A DNA stretch of 15,998 nt, taken from the NCBI GenBank assembly GCA_038246645.1, contig JBBRVS010000122.1, positions 1 through 15,998 of the forward strand, written 5' to 3'. Under the pieces are notes generated by a model that was not told the origin of the DNA, ran no database searches, and was given only the letters and a program-made list of their open reading frames with translations. The first letter of the stretch is position 1; each line of letters starts with the position of its first letter. This DNA comes from JAHCHG01 sp038246645. GTDB taxonomy: Bacteria > Acidobacteriota > Blastocatellia > Pyrinomonadales > Pyrinomonadaceae. A program made the translations under genes and the position numbers. Of the stretch, positions 1 through 7,430 are shown one piece after another.

Positions 1-2
1 GA

Positions 3-164
3 AAATCTGGATGGCATGATATTTCTGCGCTGCGCCTTGCTTTCAGGGAGATGGAAATTTGTCATGCAAACTATTACAAATTTCTAAATGAGGGGGGACA
101 AATCGCTATTGCACCCGTTGAACTTATTCCGCATAACAAGTTAATGAAACTATTGAAAAACTAA
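3..164 (+). CDS. 3' end of an unidentified protein gene (truncated by window edge)
   Basis: An open frame enters from the left edge and ends with TAA at 162-164, giving 53 codons. The peptide begins KSGWHDISALRL and ends NKLMKLLKN; its mixed composition looks protein-like. I do not recognise the family and no catalytic motif is visible. The other two forward frames are closed early, which supports this one. No terminator hairpin follows directly; the sequence downstream is AT-rich and non-coding. Function cannot be assigned from the tail alone. Confidence 0.45.
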   Translation, partial: KSGWHDISALRLAFREMEICHANYYKFLNEGGQIAIAPVELIPHNKLMKLLKN

Positions 165-811
165 CAACTTTTTAAGAAGAGTGTGTCCGATAATAATCAC
201 AATAACAACCGAGATTTCACCAAAGTTTGCCGGGTTGTAAAGAATAAATTTCGCAGAGTGTCAATTTATTTTGCAGACGAATAATGCCGATAATACTGAA
301 GATCAATAAAAAGTAGGCAGAATGATAGACAAAGTATTATTTAAATCAAAATTGGCTCAAAAATTTACGGGAATTACTTGCTTAAAGAGTATTCGAAGTA
401 TTGAAATTGGGATTTTTTGATCAATTAAATTTTTTAAAAACTTTCAATCATTGAAGTGATTGTAAGGTGGTCTGATAAAAGTGGAAATGGATGACGAACG
501 CGTGTTTTCAAGTACTAATACCATTTCTACCTGGAAACTGTGCATTAGAGGTCAGTAGCGGTTTGCGTCAGCAACTGCGTCACCAGCTGATACCGAGGGA
601 CGCATCGGCTGACACCGACGCTACTGACTCATTGCATATTTCTGAAGCCCTTTATGTGAAAAAATATCTTTTTCCAAAATTCTTTTTCTATGAATTGTAA
701 CCTTTTTAAATTTCCTGCCACCCGATAATGAAAGTTCTAAAAAAAAATTTTTTCTATTAAAAAAATTAAATATCAAATTATCAAAAATTGAGGAATTGGA
801 GAAAAATACTA
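165..811. other. Intergenic region, AT-rich, with one REP-like palindrome
   Basis: About 650 bases without a convincing gene. A 69-codon frame at 491-700 exists only because it runs through the structured repeat at 551-628, so I do not call it. Apart from that palindrome the stretch is A/T-rich with poly-A and poly-T runs near 740-780, just upstream of the next gene. I see no clear -35/-10 pair and no sigma-54-type element for the gene at 812. Confidence 0.6.
551..628. repeat. REP-like nested palindrome
   Basis: Three nested complementary pairs are visible: GTCAGTAGCG (551-560) with CGCTACTGAC (619-628), GTCAGC (567-572) with GCTGAC (608-613), and TGCGTC (576-581) with GACGCA (599-604). The element is markedly more GC-rich than its surroundings. 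The size, hierarchical stem and embedded GTAG resemble bacterial REP sequences mobilised by IS200-like REP-associated transposases. No second copy is present in this window, so repeat status is inferred from structure alone. Confidence 0.5.
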
Positions 812-1603
812 ATGAAACAAATTGTAAAAAAACTGCAAATAACAAAGTTCGCTTTAATTTTTTCGGTATGTCTGTCGCTGGCTCTGTTCGGGATTTTTTC
901 GGTAAATGAAGCGGCAGCACAAGTAAGTCAGCTCAGAAATGCCGAAGGAGCAAATGCAAATTTGCTCGGTAAACGGGCGGCTAAGGCAAGTCCGCTTAGT
1001 CTGGCGGATGTTTTAACCGGGCTGCGCTCGAAAAAAACTTCGCTGGCGCAGCGAAATAAGTTATTGGCGAGTGCCGTTAAAGAACGCGGCATTACCTTTA
1101 AGCTGACACCGGAAATTGAAAAAGAGATTAAAACCGCCGGCGCAAATTCTGTTTTGTTGGAAGCTATTCGTCAAAAAAGTCCGAAACCGCCGACACCTGT
1201 TCCGGCAGCCAATCCGTCCGGCGTAATGAATGCTTTTAACGTCGAGCATAATGTATTCATCGGCGGTAAAAAAGGTATGCTGATTCGTCCGGATTTTACG
1301 GTTTATAATCTGAAAAATATTGATAGCCAATTTGTTATTCTCTTTGAAACAAATACCGGAAGATCATTAAAAGCCGTTAGTTCGGATTATGCCGGCACAA
1401 CCGGAAGTTTGATTGTCGGAGATTTTTTGACACCTTGCTGTGAAGTGTCCAGTTATAAAGACTTACGCTCCTTTTTGCCATATGCCGAATTAAACCTTGG
1501 AACCGGAAATCACGAATTGCGAATGAACATCAATTTAATCTATAACAATGGAACAATAATAACCCGGTTTGACTATTACTATTTCACATTTCGGGTCGGT
1601 TGA
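812..1603 (+). CDS. Secreted protein with acidobacterial-type helical N-terminal region and C-terminal beta domain
   Basis: The product is 263 aa. I chose ATG 812 because GGAG lies at 798-801, 10 bases upstream; the frame extends to a TTG at 788, but that would remove the ribosome site. Residues 1-36 form a signal peptide ending EAAAQ. Residues 62-123 are a helical segment (ADVLTGLRSKK, ITFKLTPEIEKEIK, LLEAIRQKSP) of a kind I associate with Acidobacteriota secreted proteins. A Pro-rich linker (124-136) leads to a beta-rich domain at about 140-263, containing EHNV, KKGMLIRPDFTVYNL, LTPCCEV and LPYAELNL. This pattern resembles a C-terminal domain seen behind caspase or protease domains in Bacteroidota proteins (from memory, unverified). 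No catalytic motif is seen. It is monocistronic with its own terminator. Likely periplasmic or extracellular; function unknown. Confidence 0.8.
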   Translation: MKQIVKKLQITKFALIFSVCLSLALFGIFSVNEAAAQVSQLRNAEGANANLLGKRAAKASPLSLADVLTGLRSKKTSLAQRNKLLASAVKERGITFKLTPEIEKEIKTAGANSVLLEAIRQKSPKPPTPVPAANPSGVMNAFNVEHNVFIGGKKGMLIRPDFTVYNLKNIDSQFVILFETNTGRSLKAVSSDYAGTTGSLIVGDFLTPCCEVSSYKDLRSFLPYAELNLGTGNHELRMNINLIYNNGTIITRFDYYYFTFRVG

Positions 1604-1635
1604 TTCGGTAAAACTAATATTTGATTATGTTCAAA

Positions 1636-1669
1636 GACATTTCGGTAAAAATCGGAATGTCCTTTTTTT
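1636..1669 (+). terminator. Intrinsic terminator of the 812-1603 gene
   Basis: GACATTTCG (1636-1644) pairs with CGGAATGTC (1653-1661) through one G-T wobble across an 8-base loop, and is followed by seven T residues (1663-1669). It lies 33 bases past the stop codon, a standard rho-independent arrangement. Confidence 0.8.
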
Positions 1670-1795
1670 ATAAGGACTTTCCTATAAAATTTTTGCCGTC
1701 AAAAACTCGTGTTTTTATAAATTGCGTGTAGGCTTTAGTTGGAGGATTGGTAGAAATTCGACCTGCGGCTTTAACCGAATAGAAAAATTTATCAA

Positions 1796-1888
1796 TTATC
1801 CTTTTGGCTCTGGCACAATTTGCATCTCTTCGTGGCGGTTGACGAGTTCATTTGAATCAAGTTCTCTGCCGAAGTCAAACTGGTTCTT
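1796..1888 (-). pseudogene. Remnant of the N-terminus of an AAA/archaeal-type ATPase gene
   Basis: On the minus strand, 30 codons end in TAA at 1796-1798 and read KNQFDFGRELDSNELVNRHE then EMQIVPEPKG. The FDFGRELD.NELVNR.EE segment matches what I know of the extreme N-terminus of ORC/archaeal-ATPase-like proteins (FDFGR followed by L-x-x-R-x-x-E, just before the Walker A loop). The Walker A motif that should follow is absent because of the early stop; downstream DNA in another frame shows only vague resemblance. There is no ATG at the front, only ATT codons after a TGA. I read it as a decayed fragment. Confidence 0.45.
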
Positions 1889-1889
1889 A

Positions 1890-1924
1890 ATAATGTAAAA
1901 TCACATAACGTAAATTTACATTAT
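1890..1924. repeat. 10-bp inverted repeat
   Basis: ATAATGTAAA (1890-1899) is complementary to TTTACATTAT (1915-1924) across 15 bases. A second inverted repeat, AAGGTTAC (1957-1964) with GTAACCTT (1981-1988), follows. Both sit in gene-poor DNA between the ATPase remnant and the next small gene. Neither has a T-tract that would make it a terminator. Role unknown. Confidence 0.4.
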
Positions 1925-2086
1925 GGAATTTGATAACTTTTTTTATTTGCAGAATTAAGGTTACTTATTCTTGAAAATATGTAACCTTGATTTCTAGGCA
2001 AAGTGGTCGAAAATTTTCCTCAATGAAAACTTTCAAAGACCTTCAAATTCAAAGTTCCGAAAATTTTACGTTTTTGTTTTAATTCG

Positions 2087-2398
2087 TCAATGGCGATGTT
2101 GATCATAAAGTAAAAAATCTTTATCAAGGAATTCCAACTTCCAAAGAAGCTCGTCGTATGCGTAAGATTCATCTTCTTCAGGCTCGCCGCCACGTCGTTC
2201 GAATTTTTTGATCAATACCTTTATTTGCCCGGTTGCCAAAGGATCAATCGCAATATTTCGGACGCGAAGCCAATTAATGAATCGGGCTTCGGAACTTTCG
2301 GAATTAATATCGCCATTATCGGCAATTAATTTCAACTCATAGGATTTTAAAAAATCTAAAAGCTTCTGAGCCTTTTGCCCGTGGTTCGATATCTTCAT
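2087..2398 (-). CDS. Small hypothetical protein, probably lacking its true N-terminus because of a frameshift
   Basis: The product is 103 aa from ATG 2398, Lys/Glu-rich, with the segments FINWLRVRNIAIDPLATGQ and EDESYAYDELLWKLEFLDKD. It shows no signal peptide, membrane segment or Cys cluster, and I do not recognise the family. Upstream the same frame stays open for 16 more codons (DASQLAIENSRIWTRI) and looks coding. An ATG at 2469 begins MKDKVFF and would join it exactly if the homopolymer at 2447-2454 (eight T on the coding strand) had one more T. So the intact gene may be 2087-2469, about 127 aa, with a deletion in the run, real or from assembly. No good ribosome site precedes 2398, which supports this reading. 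Confidence 0.55.
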   Translation of the reverse strand: MKISNHGQKAQKLLDFLKSYELKLIADNGDINSESSEARFINWLRVRNIAIDPLATGQIKVLIKKFERRGGEPEEDESYAYDELLWKLEFLDKDFLLYDQHRH

Positions 2399-2570
2399 AA
2401 TCCGAGTCCAGATGCGGGAGTTTTCAATCGCTAATTGAGATGCATCAAAAAAAAGACTTTATCCTTCATAAAATCCGGGGTTGAATTTTACGTCGCATTC
2501 AAGAAATTAATAATTATTCGACGATTATTTCACCGGCTAGCCTCTTTTCGAGATAATGACAAATTTTGAT

Positions 2571-2954
2571 TTATCGAATTAGCGTCACCTTAAATAATTT
2601 AAGTTTTGACCATTCCTTATCAGCCGTAACTGCCGGAACATTTAATTTGCGAGCCAGGGCGAGACAAGCGCGGTCGCCTAAAGATAAACCGTATTGTTTG
2701 GTAAGAGGTCTCAGCCGGGCAGCTTCCCACGCCGAATCTTCTGTAAAATCCAAGATTTCTCCGATTCCTAAGACGGAGACGGCGATTTGCGCGCTTGCCT
2801 CGTCCATCCCGGCTTCGAGCAGTTTTGCCGCGACCTCTGTTAAATTGACGCTGCTGACGGCTGATTCCGCCAACAGAGGAATGACTTTTTTTTCGCCCGG
2901 CTCACCGTTGAGGACCGCCAAAACAGCCGAAGCATCCAGTACATTTTTTATCAT
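2571..2954 (-). CDS. vapC: VapC-type PIN-domain toxin (ribonuclease)
   Basis: This is a 127-aa PIN-domain protein. PIN toxins are Mg-dependent endoribonucleases, typically cutting tRNA or other structured RNA, and are held inactive by the partner antitoxin. The acidic active-site residues are all present: D7 (VLDASAV), E40 (NLTE), D94 (LSLGDR) and D112 (TADKEW). The length is normal for the family. I chose ATG 2954 because CGGGAG lies about 10 bases upstream. A longer start at 2984 would overlap vapB by 23 bases and put ten non-conserved residues in front of the first PIN strand. The gene begins 7 bases after the vapB stop codon, so the two are translationally linked. It appears intact. Confidence 0.9.
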   Translation of the reverse strand: MIKNVLDASAVLAVLNGEPGEKKVIPLLAESAVSSVNLTEVAAKLLEAGMDEASAQIAVSVLGIGEILDFTEDSAWEAARLRPLTKQYGLSLGDRACLALARKLNVPAVTADKEWSKLKLFKVTLIR

Positions 2955-2961
2955 TAAACGA

Positions 2962-3213
2962 TTACTCCCGACCGGCTTCTTCACGGCGTTCGGCTAATAA
3001 CTCTTCGACAAGGCTGCGGTTAGCCGGAATTTGTTGCCGAACAAGTTGCTGCGCCTGCCGTATGGCTTCCGCCTGAGTCAAAAGTCGCACCTCGCCGTTG
3101 TTTTGCAAAACAAGAGTGAGGGCATCTCCGACCCGGAGTCCTAAACTTTTGCGAATCGCCGCTGGAATGACGACGCGGTTTCCATTTGTTAATTTGGTAA
3201 CTTCAGCAATCAT
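2962..3213 (-). CDS. vapB: VapB-type antitoxin with AbrB/SpoVT DNA-binding domain
   Basis: This is an 83-aa protein. Residues 1-47 form an AbrB/SpoVT swapped-hairpin domain (VTKLTNGNRVVIPAAIRKSL, LRVGDALTLVL). The C-terminal half is a helical, charged tail (QAQQLVRQQI, LVEELLAERREE) of the kind that binds and blocks VapC. The antitoxin normally neutralises the toxin and represses its own operon. I chose ATG 3213; the frame reaches back to a TTG at 3219 but an ATG is available. TATAAT hexamers lie only 7-12 bases upstream and there is no Shine-Dalgarno, so the message may be leaderless or nearly so. The adjacent PIN-toxin gene confirms the assignment. Confidence 0.9.
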   Translation of the reverse strand: MIAEVTKLTNGNRVVIPAAIRKSLGLRVGDALTLVLQNNGEVRLLTQAEAIRQAQQLVRQQIPANRSLVEELLAERREEAGRE

Positions 3214-3220
3214 GTGCAAA

Positions 3221-3261
3221 ATTATATTATATGGCTAAGTTTTTTACAATGGTGCAAAAGT
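3221..3261 (-). promoter_or_regulatory. vapBC promoter region and possible autoregulatory operator
   Basis: On the minus strand two overlapping TATAAT hexamers occupy 3226-3231 and 3221-3226, directly ahead of ATG 3213. Upstream is an imperfect palindrome, TTTTGCACCATTGTAAAA, and TTTTGCAC recurs right before the start codon. AbrB-type antitoxins usually bind such repeats over their own promoter. No good -35 at 17 bases is evident. A further inverted repeat, AGATTACA (3303-3310) with TGTAATCT (3325-3332), lies farther upstream. Confidence 0.4.
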
Positions 3262-3361
3262 TAATATAGGTTCTATTATAAATTTGTCCAAATTTTATCG
3301 TTAGATTACATATTATCCAGAATGTGTAATCTGATTTTAACTAAAATAGCTTATGATAATG

Positions 3362-3528
3362 GGTGTAATTAAAAGTGGGACACACTTTTCGCCAAATTCA
3401 ACAGACTTTTAAAAATTGACAAAATTAGTGCTGTATATTGTTCTTTTAAAAATCTATCTACAATATATAGCAGTCAAAATCGTCATCAAAAATTATTGAT
3501 ATTTCTATGTCCCACTTTTAATTACACC
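3362..3528. mobile_element. 167-bp MITE-like element with 21-bp perfect terminal inverted repeats
   Basis: GGTGTAATTAAAAGTGGGAC plus A (3362-3382) is repeated as an exact reverse complement at 3508-3528. The interior contains no open frame but has a second, nested imperfect palindrome: TGCTGTATATTGT pairs with ACAATATATAGCA (12 of 13). This is the shape of a non-autonomous miniature transposable element. Within the repeat the TG...CA ends and AAAAGTGGGACA recall ends of some DDE insertion sequences; I cannot name the parent family. No clear target duplication flanks it. It lies directly upstream of the usp promoter. Confidence 0.6.
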
Positions 3529-3583
3529 ATCCGGCACAAGAACAATAGCTGAAATACGAAAGACGACTTCCGAATTTGTGTTT

Positions 3584-3599
3584 TGGAACGCTGATTGCT
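3584..3599 (+). promoter_or_regulatory. Sigma-54 (RpoN) promoter of the universal stress protein gene
   Basis: TGGAACGCTGATTGCT matches the TGGCACG-N4-TTGCW consensus at 11 of 12 informative positions. The invariant GG (3585-3586) and GC (3597-3598) are exactly 10 bases apart. The expected start of transcription is near 3610, about 30 bases before the ATG at 3640. No competing -35/-10 pair is obvious. Confidence 0.7.
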
Positions 3600-3639
3600 T
3601 GAAATATCAATTAAATCGAACGAATAATACGAATTTATT

Positions 3640-4560
3640 ATGAACAACAAAAAGAAATTTCTGATCGGATATGACGGTTCTCAGCAAGCTGAGACGGCAC
3701 TTACGGGTTTGCCTCGGGCGGGTTTGCCTGGCGAAGCCGATGTTTTTGTGGCGACGGTCGCCGAATTGTGGATTCCGATGCCGCGCAGCTACGGCGGTGT
3801 TGAGACAAGCTATGTTGATGAAACTGTTACGGGCGAAGCAAAATCACGCGAAATTGCCGCGAAAGCCGTTGAAAAACTAAAAGCAGGTTTTCCGCATTGG
3901 ACGGTAAATTATGGAACGGCGGTCGGTTCGCCGGCGGGAATTTTGCTGGCGAAAGCGGATGACTGGAAACCGGATTTAATCGTCGTCGGTTCACACAGCC
4001 GCGGAACGATTGGTCGTTTTTTCATGGGAAGCGTCGCGCAATCTCTGGTTAATAATGCGCTCTGTTCCGTGCGAATCGTGCGCCAATCAGAAGAAACAGG
4101 CGAAAAGTTGAATCGAATAATCGTCGGTGTTGACGGTTCGGAAGGCGCGGACGCGGCGGTAGATTCGATTATCAGCCGCTTCCGGGCTTCCGAAACGGAA
4201 GTTCGCGTGGTTTCCGCCATGAGCTATCTGATCCGTTCAAACCTTAAACAATTTGATCTGGTTGAACCTTCCCGGATTGCCGACACCGAATTTTATAGGG
4301 AAGAAAAAGAAAAATCCGAAAGAAATATCAATCGTGCCGTCGAAAAACTCGAAAAAGCCGGTTTTTCGACAACTTCTGTTATTGAAAGTAAAGACCCGCG
4401 AGATCTGCTGGTCGAAGCGGCTGAGGAATGGAAAGCAGATTGTATCTTTCTCGGCGCAAAGGGAATGAGCCGGATAGAACGTGTCTTGATCGGCAGTGTT
4501 TCATCAGCGGTTGCCGTCCGCGCTCACTGTTCGGTCGAGGTTGTACGCAAACCTGATTAA
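3640..4560 (+). CDS. Tandem-domain universal stress protein (UspA family)
   Basis: This is a 306-aa cytoplasmic protein with two Usp domains, roughly residues 5-148 and 157-303, each beginning with a beta strand and Asp (FLIGYDGS; IIVGVDGS). Usp proteins bind ATP or other nucleotides and promote survival in starvation, redox or energy stress. The ATP-loop pattern G-x2-G-x9-G-S is perfect in domain 2 (G272, G275, G285-S286). Domain 1 has Ser120 in place of the second Gly (G117-SHS-x9-G130-S131), so its nucleotide binding may differ. The tandem length is typical. ATG 3640 is the only good start, but its ribosome site is weak. A sigma-54 element lies 41-56 bases upstream. The gene converges with the DUF3160 operon at a shared hairpin. 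Confidence 0.92.
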   Translation: MNNKKKFLIGYDGSQQAETALTGLPRAGLPGEADVFVATVAELWIPMPRSYGGVETSYVDETVTGEAKSREIAAKAVEKLKAGFPHWTVNYGTAVGSPAGILLAKADDWKPDLIVVGSHSRGTIGRFFMGSVAQSLVNNALCSVRIVRQSEETGEKLNRIIVGVDGSEGADAAVDSIISRFRASETEVRVVSAMSYLIRSNLKQFDLVEPSRIADTEFYREEKEKSERNINRAVEKLEKAGFSTTSVIESKDPRDLLVEAAEEWKADCIFLGAKGMSRIERVLIGSVSSAVAVRAHCSVEVVRKPD

Positions 4561-4604
4561 ACAGTATTAATTGTTTGACTGATCCAATTTAAGGATTAAA
4601 AATT

Positions 4605-4647
4605 AATGACTGAGAAAAAATGATCCGCGTATTTTTTCTCAGTCATT
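4605..4647. terminator. Long hairpin between convergent genes, probable bidirectional terminator
   Basis: AATGACTGAGAAAAAAT (4605-4621) pairs perfectly over 17 bases with ATTTTTTCTCAGTCATT (4631-4647) around a 9-base loop. It lies 44 bases after the usp stop and 45 bases after the DUF3160 stop on the other strand. The A/T tracts are inside the stem rather than after it, so termination is likely but not textbook. Confidence 0.65.
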
Positions 4648-4692
4648 CCGTTTTCATTTCAGCTTTCGAAACGTAAGATAACCGAACAAACG

Positions 4693-6762
4693 CTATTTTG
4701 AAATTCTTTTAACTTTCGGCAAAAGAAACGATTTTGTCCAGGCGGGCGGCGCAGGCGCACGACCCGAATCTAGCATTTTCTGCCATTTTTCATCCGTCAG
4801 ACGATCCGCCGCCGGATGCGTGAATTCGTAATAGCTGAAAACCGCGCCGCGCGTTAAGACGAGTTTGCCTTCGACCGGAACGATGACGAAAATTTCATTG
4901 GCGCGACCGACCGCTTCTTCCAGAACTAAATTACCGCCCGTGTGAACGTCGGCGATGACCGCCATATCCTTATCCGATTCATTGACCAGTTCCCAGTAAT
5001 CGGGCTGTCCGGTCATTACCGAAAGCGTCAGATATTCGAGTGTGCCGCCGATGTGGCGGATGCTCTGATATTCGTCTTCGGTCAGTTTTTCGTTTCTGAG
5101 TTCCTTTTCGGAAATTTGCTTGAGCGTCTGTAAAGTTTCTTCAAAGGATTCGAATTTAGAACTTAATTCCTCCGACAAAAGTTCGCGTTTGGCGAGTCCT
5201 TCGCGCGATTGTTTGAGAAGATTCTGCATTCTCTCCCAAAAACGAACATTCGGCTCGACATAACCTTTATACGGCGCGGGTTCTTCGCCGTCGCCCATTT
5301 CCGCGCCGCTCTGCTTGCCGTAAAGAATGGTGTCGTGTCTGAGCTGCGCCCACGATCCGAGCGCCGTTTTCAAAGATTTATCCTGCCACGCCGCTGTTTG
5401 CATAAACGACGGATAACTCGCCGGCGCGGGTTCGAGCAAGGGCTGCAAGGAGTAAAGCCAACTCCAATAGAGATTGGAAGTCCAGGTTTCCCTGCCGGTT
5501 TGCGAGAATTTTTTGATCAATTTCGCTCTTTCGGTTTTATATTCCGCCCAGTTGTTCGGATTATAAATTTTCGGGTTCGCGTCGAGAATCGCCATCGCGC
5601 GCCCGCTTCCCAAAACCGTCATAACATCTAATCCGGAAGGAAAAACGCGCAGAACCGGAACGGACAATTTCTGCATGATTTCGCTGTCGGGAATATATCT
5701 CTGCCCCATAAACCGCAGTTGAACGGTCGGATCGGCGGTTTTCGGCTGATTCGGCTCGGCTTTGCTTCTAAATTGAATCTGCGCCGGACGAAGCTTCTGC
5801 GCAGCTTCTGCAAAAGCATCGAATTTTTCGGAATCGGTCACAGCCGCCGCCGGAAAATTTTCACCGAATATCTTGTCCGCTAACTTTTTCCATTCGGCGG
5901 GCGTTACGTCGTCAGCCGCGCCGACATAAAATGCGGTCGGCTCATAGACTTTTTCCCAATCCTTTTCAAGTTTTGCATCGTAGAGCGAGCGCGTCATCAA
6001 TAAACTCTGCCGGATGGTTTCATCGGCGCGACCTTCATTTGTCCGCAGGGCAAACGGCGCAAGTCCGTACCACATCATCGAGCGGAAAAAATTTTGCAGA
6101 GTTTCGCTGCGCGTGTAATGCCCGCGCGGCACAAACTGCGAATAATCGAGCCGGTACGGAAAAATCGCGCCTTCCGCAAATCCTTCGTGCCGCTCGATCA
6201 GAGCGAGTTCCGTATTGATCAAATTTTCGGCTTCCGGCACTCCTTGCGTCTTTATTCCCAAAAGTCGCGCCGCGACCGCAAAATAAGCGATGTTTTTCAA
6301 AACCGCTTGTTTTATTCGCTCGTCTTCGGCTTCGGTAAAGGTTTTGATCGAATGAGCGAGCATTCCTTTTGTCAGATTTTCCAAAACCGGCGTTAAGGTT
6401 TGCTCTTCGACCGTGCGAAGTGTGAAATCAAAAAAGATATGATAAAGATGCAGAATCGAATCAGTCGTGACGAATGTCGGAATATCCCGGTAATCATTGT
6501 CTTCGTAAATGTGAAACAGCTGTTTGGAATCCGTCGGTGAAACAACGAAAAGATTTGCGGTGAGCATCTTTCGCTGCTCAATGCTGAGCGGAATATTTTT
6601 GTTAAAAGCCTTTAGATTCACAACTTCCGAGAGCGACGGCGAAACCTTGTAGGGTTTCACACGCGCCGTTTGTTGAGCAAAAACAGGCGGCAGACTGCCG
6701 ATTAAAAGAATTGCCGAAAATACCGTTAAAATTACGCTTTTTCCTATTTTTTTTAATTTCAT
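4693..6762 (-). CDS. DUF3160 family secreted protein
   Basis: This is a 689-aa protein. Residues 1-29 form a Sec signal peptide (hydrophobic 9-27, PPVFAQ cleavage region), so it acts outside the cytoplasm. The rest matches the DUF3160 family from memory: SLSEVVNL and QRKMLTANLFVV near the front, then DIPTFVTTDSILHLYHIFFD at about 91-110, LRHDTILYGKQ, and IADVHTGGNLVLEEAVGR near the C-terminus. The family is common in Acidobacteriota and some archaea and has no established activity; the conserved His, Asp and Glu residues hint at metal or carbohydrate interaction but this is not shown. Its start codon overlaps the previous stop by one base (TAATG), so it is coupled to the FG-GAP-like gene. The full family length appears intact. 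Confidence 0.85.
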   Translation of the reverse strand: MKLKKIGKSVILTVFSAILLIGSLPPVFAQQTARVKPYKVSPSLSEVVNLKAFNKNIPLSIEQRKMLTANLFVVSPTDSKQLFHIYEDNDYRDIPTFVTTDSILHLYHIFFDFTLRTVEEQTLTPVLENLTKGMLAHSIKTFTEAEDERIKQAVLKNIAYFAVAARLLGIKTQGVPEAENLINTELALIERHEGFAEGAIFPYRLDYSQFVPRGHYTRSETLQNFFRSMMWYGLAPFALRTNEGRADETIRQSLLMTRSLYDAKLEKDWEKVYEPTAFYVGAADDVTPAEWKKLADKIFGENFPAAAVTDSEKFDAFAEAAQKLRPAQIQFRSKAEPNQPKTADPTVQLRFMGQRYIPDSEIMQKLSVPVLRVFPSGLDVMTVLGSGRAMAILDANPKIYNPNNWAEYKTERAKLIKKFSQTGRETWTSNLYWSWLYSLQPLLEPAPASYPSFMQTAAWQDKSLKTALGSWAQLRHDTILYGKQSGAEMGDGEEPAPYKGYVEPNVRFWERMQNLLKQSREGLAKRELLSEELSSKFESFEETLQTLKQISEKELRNEKLTEDEYQSIRHIGGTLEYLTLSVMTGQPDYWELVNESDKDMAVIADVHTGGNLVLEEAVGRANEIFVIVPVEGKLVLTRGAVFSYYEFTHPAADRLTDEKWQKMLDSGRAPAPPAWTKSFLLPKVKRISK

Positions 6763-7430
6763 TATTCGTTCCTCGCTTTACTCTCTGTCAAAACAATCCG
6801 TTTGCCGTCAGCCTCGACAATAATTTTTCCATCTGCGGCATTTATAATTTCTATAGAATTCCAATCGCCGCGCTGCCATTTTTTCGTAAAACCGAAACTG
6901 TCCCAATCATAAACGGCTAAACTTCGCTTCCCTTCGAGCGTGGTTTCCGTAGCGATTAATTCGTCCGCGCCGCTTTTTCCGTCCAGATCGGCAAACATAA
7001 AATCCGTGAACGGTCGGCTCAGGGCAGAACCGAGCCATTTCGGAAAAGCTCTGTTTTTATCAAAGCCGTAGATAAAAAGACAGTTGTGCGGTTTCGGAAA
7101 AAACTTGGTAGATTTGAAAACTCCGACGGCGATTTCGAGCTTTCCGTCGCCGTCAACATCGGCAATACGGAGTTTCCAGGGTTGCCAGCGTGCCGGAACG
7201 CCCTGCCACAAAAGCGTTTCGCCGCGCCGGATCTGCAGGGTTTTTTCGCGCCCGCTATTGAGTTCGATACTTTCCTTAATTCCGTCAAGATCGAGATCGG
7301 TTTCGATTATTTGGGAAAAAGAAGTGTCGCGCAGCACCTGTGCGCCCGAAAAACCTGCCAGCAAAAGGATTAAAACGCCAAATCGCATCAGCCGTTTCAA
7401 GGATTTATAAAGATACTGCTTTGTCATTTC
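6762..7430 (-). CDS. Secreted FG-GAP/VCBS-like repeat protein
   Basis: This is a 222-aa protein when started at ATG 7430. That start is preceded by AGGAAGCTGGAGAA and opens a clear signal peptide (RLMRFGVLILLLAGFSGA, cleavage near residue 29). Three repeat motifs with calcium-binding-loop spacing are visible: D44-x-D-x-D-G-x2-E52, D90-x-D-x-D-G-x2-E98 and D147-x-D-G...D-E156. These are hallmarks of FG-GAP/VCBS beta-propeller blades. Three blades are too few for a whole propeller, so it may oligomerise or pair with another protein. The frame stays open another 90 codons upstream (to 7700), but that part belongs by content to the preceding gene. It is coupled to the DUF3160 gene, with which it probably works in the envelope. 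Exact function unknown. Confidence 0.75.
   Translation of the reverse strand, partial: EMTKQYLYKSLKRLMRFGVLILLLAGFSGAQVLRDTSFSQIIETDLDLDGIKESIELNSGREKTLQIRRGETLLWQGVPARWQPWKLRIADVDGDGKLEIAVGVFKSTKFFPKPHNCLFIYGFDKNRAFPKWLGSALSRPFTDFMFADLDGKSGADELIATETTLEGKRSLAVYDWDSFGFTKKWQRGDWNSIEIINAADGKIIVEADGKRIVLTESKARNE

Noticed and set aside
491..700. 69-codon forward frame
   Set aside because: Its sequence is mostly the translated REP-like palindrome plus AT-rich DNA; no ribosome site and no protein-like pattern.
1811..1824. TGGCACAATTTGCA resembling a sigma-54 element
   Set aside because: GG and GC are only 8 bases apart instead of 10, and no start codon follows on that strand.
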